Below, in pieces: positions 60,451 through 64,000 of a DNA stretch of 64,000 nt. A program made the position numbers and the translations under genes. Below the pieces are notes generated by a model. It was not told the origin of the DNA. It searched no databases and worked only from the letters and a program-made list of their open reading frames with translations. The stretch's first letter is position 1. Each line of letters opens with the position of its first letter. Source of the DNA: Pisaster brevispinus (taxonomy: Eukaryota > Echinodermata > Asteroidea > Forcipulatida > Asteriidae); NCBI GenBank assembly GCA_023634235.1, contig JAMKCF010000007.1, positions 1,166,001 through 1,230,000 on the forward strand, written 5' to 3'.

Positions 60451-60711
60451 GCATCTCACCAAGGAAAATGGCTCGACAAAAACAAGCGCATGACTGTGAC
60501 GAGCATTGAAATACACAATGCATCGCAGATTCAATGGTGCGTTGCCACTCAGTAGGGCGACCAAGAGCTTTGCTTTGCTTCGTATTGAGCAAGTTGCACA
60601 ATGAGGGACCAGTTTTCTTTGGCCACGTGGTTGCTGGACGCTATTTTAGGTCCAAATGCAACACAAACCAACGGTCGACTCGACCTAGCCTGCCCCCCTG
60701 TATTTGCCCAT

Positions 60712-60766
60712 GTTTTTTTTTTTTTTTTTTTTTTTTTGGGGGGGGGGGGTTGGGGGGGTTGGGGGA
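60712..60766. repeat. Poly-T followed by poly-G tract
   Basis: About 26 T, then about 13 G, then TTGGGGGGGTTGGGGGA. Likely length-variable; such tracts are also prone to assembly error. Confidence 0.8.
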
Positions 60767-62927
60767 CACCTTATGGCTTCCAATCGCAAGTTGCCACATG
60801 TCTCTCAAAAGACCGACAGAACGTCACAGACCGAGTTTTCTTCCAGAAAATCGATTTAACCAAAATGTTGAGTGCAAGTCGAATTAAGAAGGCCCTTAAT
60901 CATAATTACACTTTCAATCGAAATGTTAAGTGCAAGGATGAAACAAGTGCCAACGTGTACCTTACACTGCGCTGACTCAAAATCAACTACTTAGGAAAGG
61001 TTTCAGTGGTAACATATTGCTAGGAAGGGTCGAAGGTTAACGTAGGTCAAATCAGAATGTAATTTAATCCAATTTTAAAGCGCAACTAAAATGTTTTCAT
61101 GAATTGAAGGCTAAGGTGTGCTGAATGAGCATTTTATACATAAAAATTCAATTAGCAGTGCCAAATCTAATAAAGAAGACAACATGAAGTTGGTTTCATA
61201 ACAAAATAAATAAATTCGGGAAGATTTCCATATTATGTAAGGTTTAATATAATTATGGTTTTTTAATTGTCGGTAATGATTTGTTTCATTTTGAAACAAC
61301 TCGGTGCAAATGGAGAATCTCTTGGAAATAACTCTGTGACTTCCCGGGTATCCCAAACCCCCATTTGAAATATTTGAAGAGTAAAATTACCGGAGTAATG
61401 TTACAACACAATAAGCATACTTAGGTATCCAGTTTGCACACCAACATAACAACAGAGAGATGCAATTGCTGTATTGTCAGGTAAATACACCAGTTGGCAA
61501 ACTATAATTACATTTTCATGGTTGTACCCCTAAAAATTTGCACATACCTCGTGTCCCCACAAATTTGACTCTAAAATAATACACAACTGCCCTTAATCCG
61601 ACAAACATCAGCCCGCCCTCTTGCGGATCACCAGCACAGGAGACTACTGGGTGGAAGACCTTGACCAAGACTAGAGACTACCTAGCAGCGTAGAGCTACT
61701 TGATCTATGCTAGCAGGGATCGTATAACCTTCGAAGGTCAAAGCAGACAATAGCACATTCGACAACAAACTGCGGGAGAACATGTGGAAAGGAGATGTAA
61801 TCTGGCAGAATCCAAACTGGCAGAATGGAGGTACCTGTTAGAAAACAGGACCTGAAACCGTGTCTAAGAATGCATCCCAAGGTGGTATTTACAACAGGAA
61901 AATATCCACTTCAGCAAAACGTGGTCAAGGGAATTCAGGCACCTTTGTAGTGCAAGGCCCCATTTAATAAAATGTTGTTAATCACATTATTATAACATTT
62001 AAAAATATATCATACAATTAAAACGCAATCTTGCCGTGCAAATCGAGCCGATTACCAGTCAAATAATAGCATATGTTTTACATTTCTATTGACTGGCTGT
62101 CATTTATTTTGTTATTAAATCAGATAAGTACTGCAACCCTTTGTGTGTCATTTGCGTCCAGTCCATGAGTCGTATGCCTGGCAATAGGTCTAACGGATAT
62201 GCTCATCTACACGGTCCTTCCTCTTCCTGTTTACTTCGATCCTTCCTTTCTTATCTTATTATAACTGAATCAACTGATAACTACTTATTCAAACGGACAT
62301 CGAAACAAAAATCCCAGAAATACGGGAGCGGTGCACCGGACGTTAAAATCAATGGTGGTTTTTAGGCTTTGCTGGTTTTCAACCACTCGAAGAAGAAGAA
62401 TTAGAAGGCGAAGTCCCTACCCCCCCCCCCCTTACCCCAGCCTCAGAAGTACAACACGTATACACATATTTTTCTAATTCTGGACAACACCTCAGATAAA
62501 AATGTGTTTCCAGGAACCAGAAGATAGCAATTTGCCGGTGAACCATACAGTCTGTTTATCTTTGATACACGTGCTCATGCACAACGTGCTGCTTAATTAA
62601 GGCGAGTTATTGACAAACAAAACATTACGGAGTTTCTGCCGCGCCAAAATGGTCATATCAATCATGATTCAATTATCACGCACACAACTTGGTTTATACG
62701 TAGAGCAAGGAAGAGGTAGACATCCAGGGTTAAACGCACCAACCATTGAAAATGTGACGTATGTCCTTTCACATAAATTATACCATGGGTCGGGTGTGTC
62801 TTTGAAACAAGGAACGGCGAGACGGAGCTTGGATCTAACAGCAGTGTTAACCATTCATACACGCCTGTGTTTGTGTGGTCGAACGGACCTGGTACTTGTT
62901 AACAACAATAAAATTGGAGCTACCCGA
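60767..62927. other. Non-coding, upstream of the CAP gene
   Basis: No supported gene or recognised element. A C run lies at 62419-62430. The CAP gene promoter should lie in the last part. Confidence 0.4.
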
Positions 62928-63245
62928 ATGATGGAGATGCAACAAGCTGTTTGTTTGACATGGGTCCTCGCGGTGTGTTTTCTCGCCGTATGCTGTCCAT
63001 CCACGGAAGGTGCTCACCAGGAGGGCGGAGAGAAGAAAAGCTTCGCTTTGTATAACGATCAATCCTGGGGAAGTCTCCACCGGGAAACCAGGGATGCTCA
63101 TGGGGAGAAAGTGCGTGTTGTACGGCAGGCTCAGCCAGCCCAAGGGGTGAAAACGTACACTGCAGATGAGGCGAAGTCTCTTCTGGATGCACATGTGGAA
63201 TACAGAAGAAATGTGGTCCCTAGTGCTGCAGACATGAATAAAATA
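62928..63245 (+). CDS. First exon of a secreted CAP-domain protein (partial)
   Basis: From MMEMQQAVCLTWVLAVCFLA (signal peptide, residues 1 to about 28) the frame runs 106 codons to a GTAAGT donor at 63246, phase 0. A basic/acidic linker follows the signal peptide. Residues 84-106 read SLLDAHVEYRRNVVPSAADM then NKI. This is the first helix of the CAP (CRISP/antigen-5/PR-1; PI16- and GLIPR1-like) domain, where 'LLdaHN.yRr.v.PsAadM' is followed by 'WD' from the next exon. Here Val replaces the usual Asn after the conserved His. The following exons are not seen before 64000, so the gene is cut by the window end. The open frame extends upstream to an ATG at 62610, but the signal peptide favours 62928 or 62931. 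Confidence 0.75.
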
Positions 63246-64000
63246 GTAAGTAACAATGATGTGCCTTCTTGTCAGTTAAATTCCAATATCTATCGGCAGT
63301 TGGTTTTAATGTACTACATATCGGATGAAGCAGTGTAATTTTTTCTCTCGAATTTTTTTACTTCCGAACCCACAGTTTTAAAAGATAAACAAGGTAAAAA
63401 CAAACAAACAAACAAATAAACTTTACAAATTCAAACGCATTTAGGCAACGTCCTGGAAAAACCAAGAAATTGCACAGCAGCTCACCTTCTTAAATAATAT
63501 GTTTAAGAAAAAAGAATACTTTACATGATCGAGCAACAAAACAGAACCCACCAATTAGAAGACATTTTGCAAATAAATGGTATTTTTTTTAGGGTACGGC
63601 ATTGTAATAATACAGAACAAGGGTAGAGAACTGTGGAAATCTTTAGCATTATAAGGGAATATTTCGCACGTGGAATTTAGGGAAGGTTGGACACACTAAA
63701 TGGAATTTTAAAAAATCAAGGTCAGACGTGGGCCCTTTAGGGAATAATGGTTTAAAGGGCATGTGTATATAATTTCTACAGGGAGTGTATGTGAATTGTG
63801 GCAATATATAATTTTTTTCTTGTCAGCCCTTGTTTTGATGTTATGCAATTTCGTCTTAGTTTGCTTTTATTCCCGGCTTGCCTTTCCTTTGAACACTGCT
63901 TTCAAATGCCACGTAAAGGATAAAGTCTTACCCATGCCAATTGCATCAAGGATACACCGTTGGTGTTTTGGAAGGACACTAATCTTCATATAGTTTTCAA
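63246..64000. other. Intron 1 of the CAP gene (to window end)
   Basis: No second CAP exon recognised; AT-rich intronic sequence. Confidence 0.5.

Noticed and set aside
60534..60975. Frames of 117-124 codons across poly-T/poly-G
   Set aside because: They contain Phe and Gly runs from homopolymers and no domain.

Overview
The window is animal genomic DNA. It is AT-rich and intron-rich, dense in decayed transposons and minisatellites, and carries short spliced genes. tRNA-derived SINEs, foldback MITEs, CR1/L2-like LINE tails and a piggyBac remnant of marine-invertebrate type suggest an echinoderm, perhaps a sea star. That assignment is inference; the sequence contains no taxonomic marker gene.

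Genes. Five loci are supported by open frame plus phase-consistent splice sites, all on the + strand. (1) 5168-10244: a complete four-exon gene for a small single-pass membrane protein (signal peptide, CUB domain, LDL-receptor class A repeat, transmembrane helix, short basic tail). (2) 19884-23088: gene A, a three-exon secreted protein with a short conserved Cys module and a C-terminal LamG/concanavalin-type domain. (3) 36985-39056: gene B, a tandem duplicate of A broken by frameshifts. (4) 45147-46478: gene C, a more diverged intact paralogue whose first exon was not located. (5) 62928-63245: the first exon of a secreted CAP-domain protein that runs off the window.

Layout. 1-5 kb: non-coding with LINE tails on the - strand. 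5-10 kb: the CUB/LDLa gene, with a LINE tail and a foldback element in its introns. 11-14 kb: a long palindrome carrying histone-type stem-loops, then 80-bp and 20/21-bp minisatellites. 14-17 kb: a dead piggyBac element and a CATATG-rich repeat block. 18-39 kb: two copies of one duplicated segment, carrying genes A and B. The copies differ by MITE insertions, a 0.2-kb inversion in intron 1 and, in B, a 9.1-kb head-to-tail array of Helitron-like elements between the promoter-like sequence and exon 1. 39-45 kb: repeats. 45-46.5 kb: gene C. 47-62 kb: SINEs, foldback MITEs, LINE debris and one solitary Helitron-like 3' end. 63 kb: the CAP exon.

Points of most interest: a repeat family, present twice, that joins an exact histone-mRNA 3' stem-loop to a hammerhead-like fold with paired base changes between copies; the Helitron-like concatemer with a recognisable empty site in the paralogue; and the LamG family with its unrecognised N-terminal Cys module.
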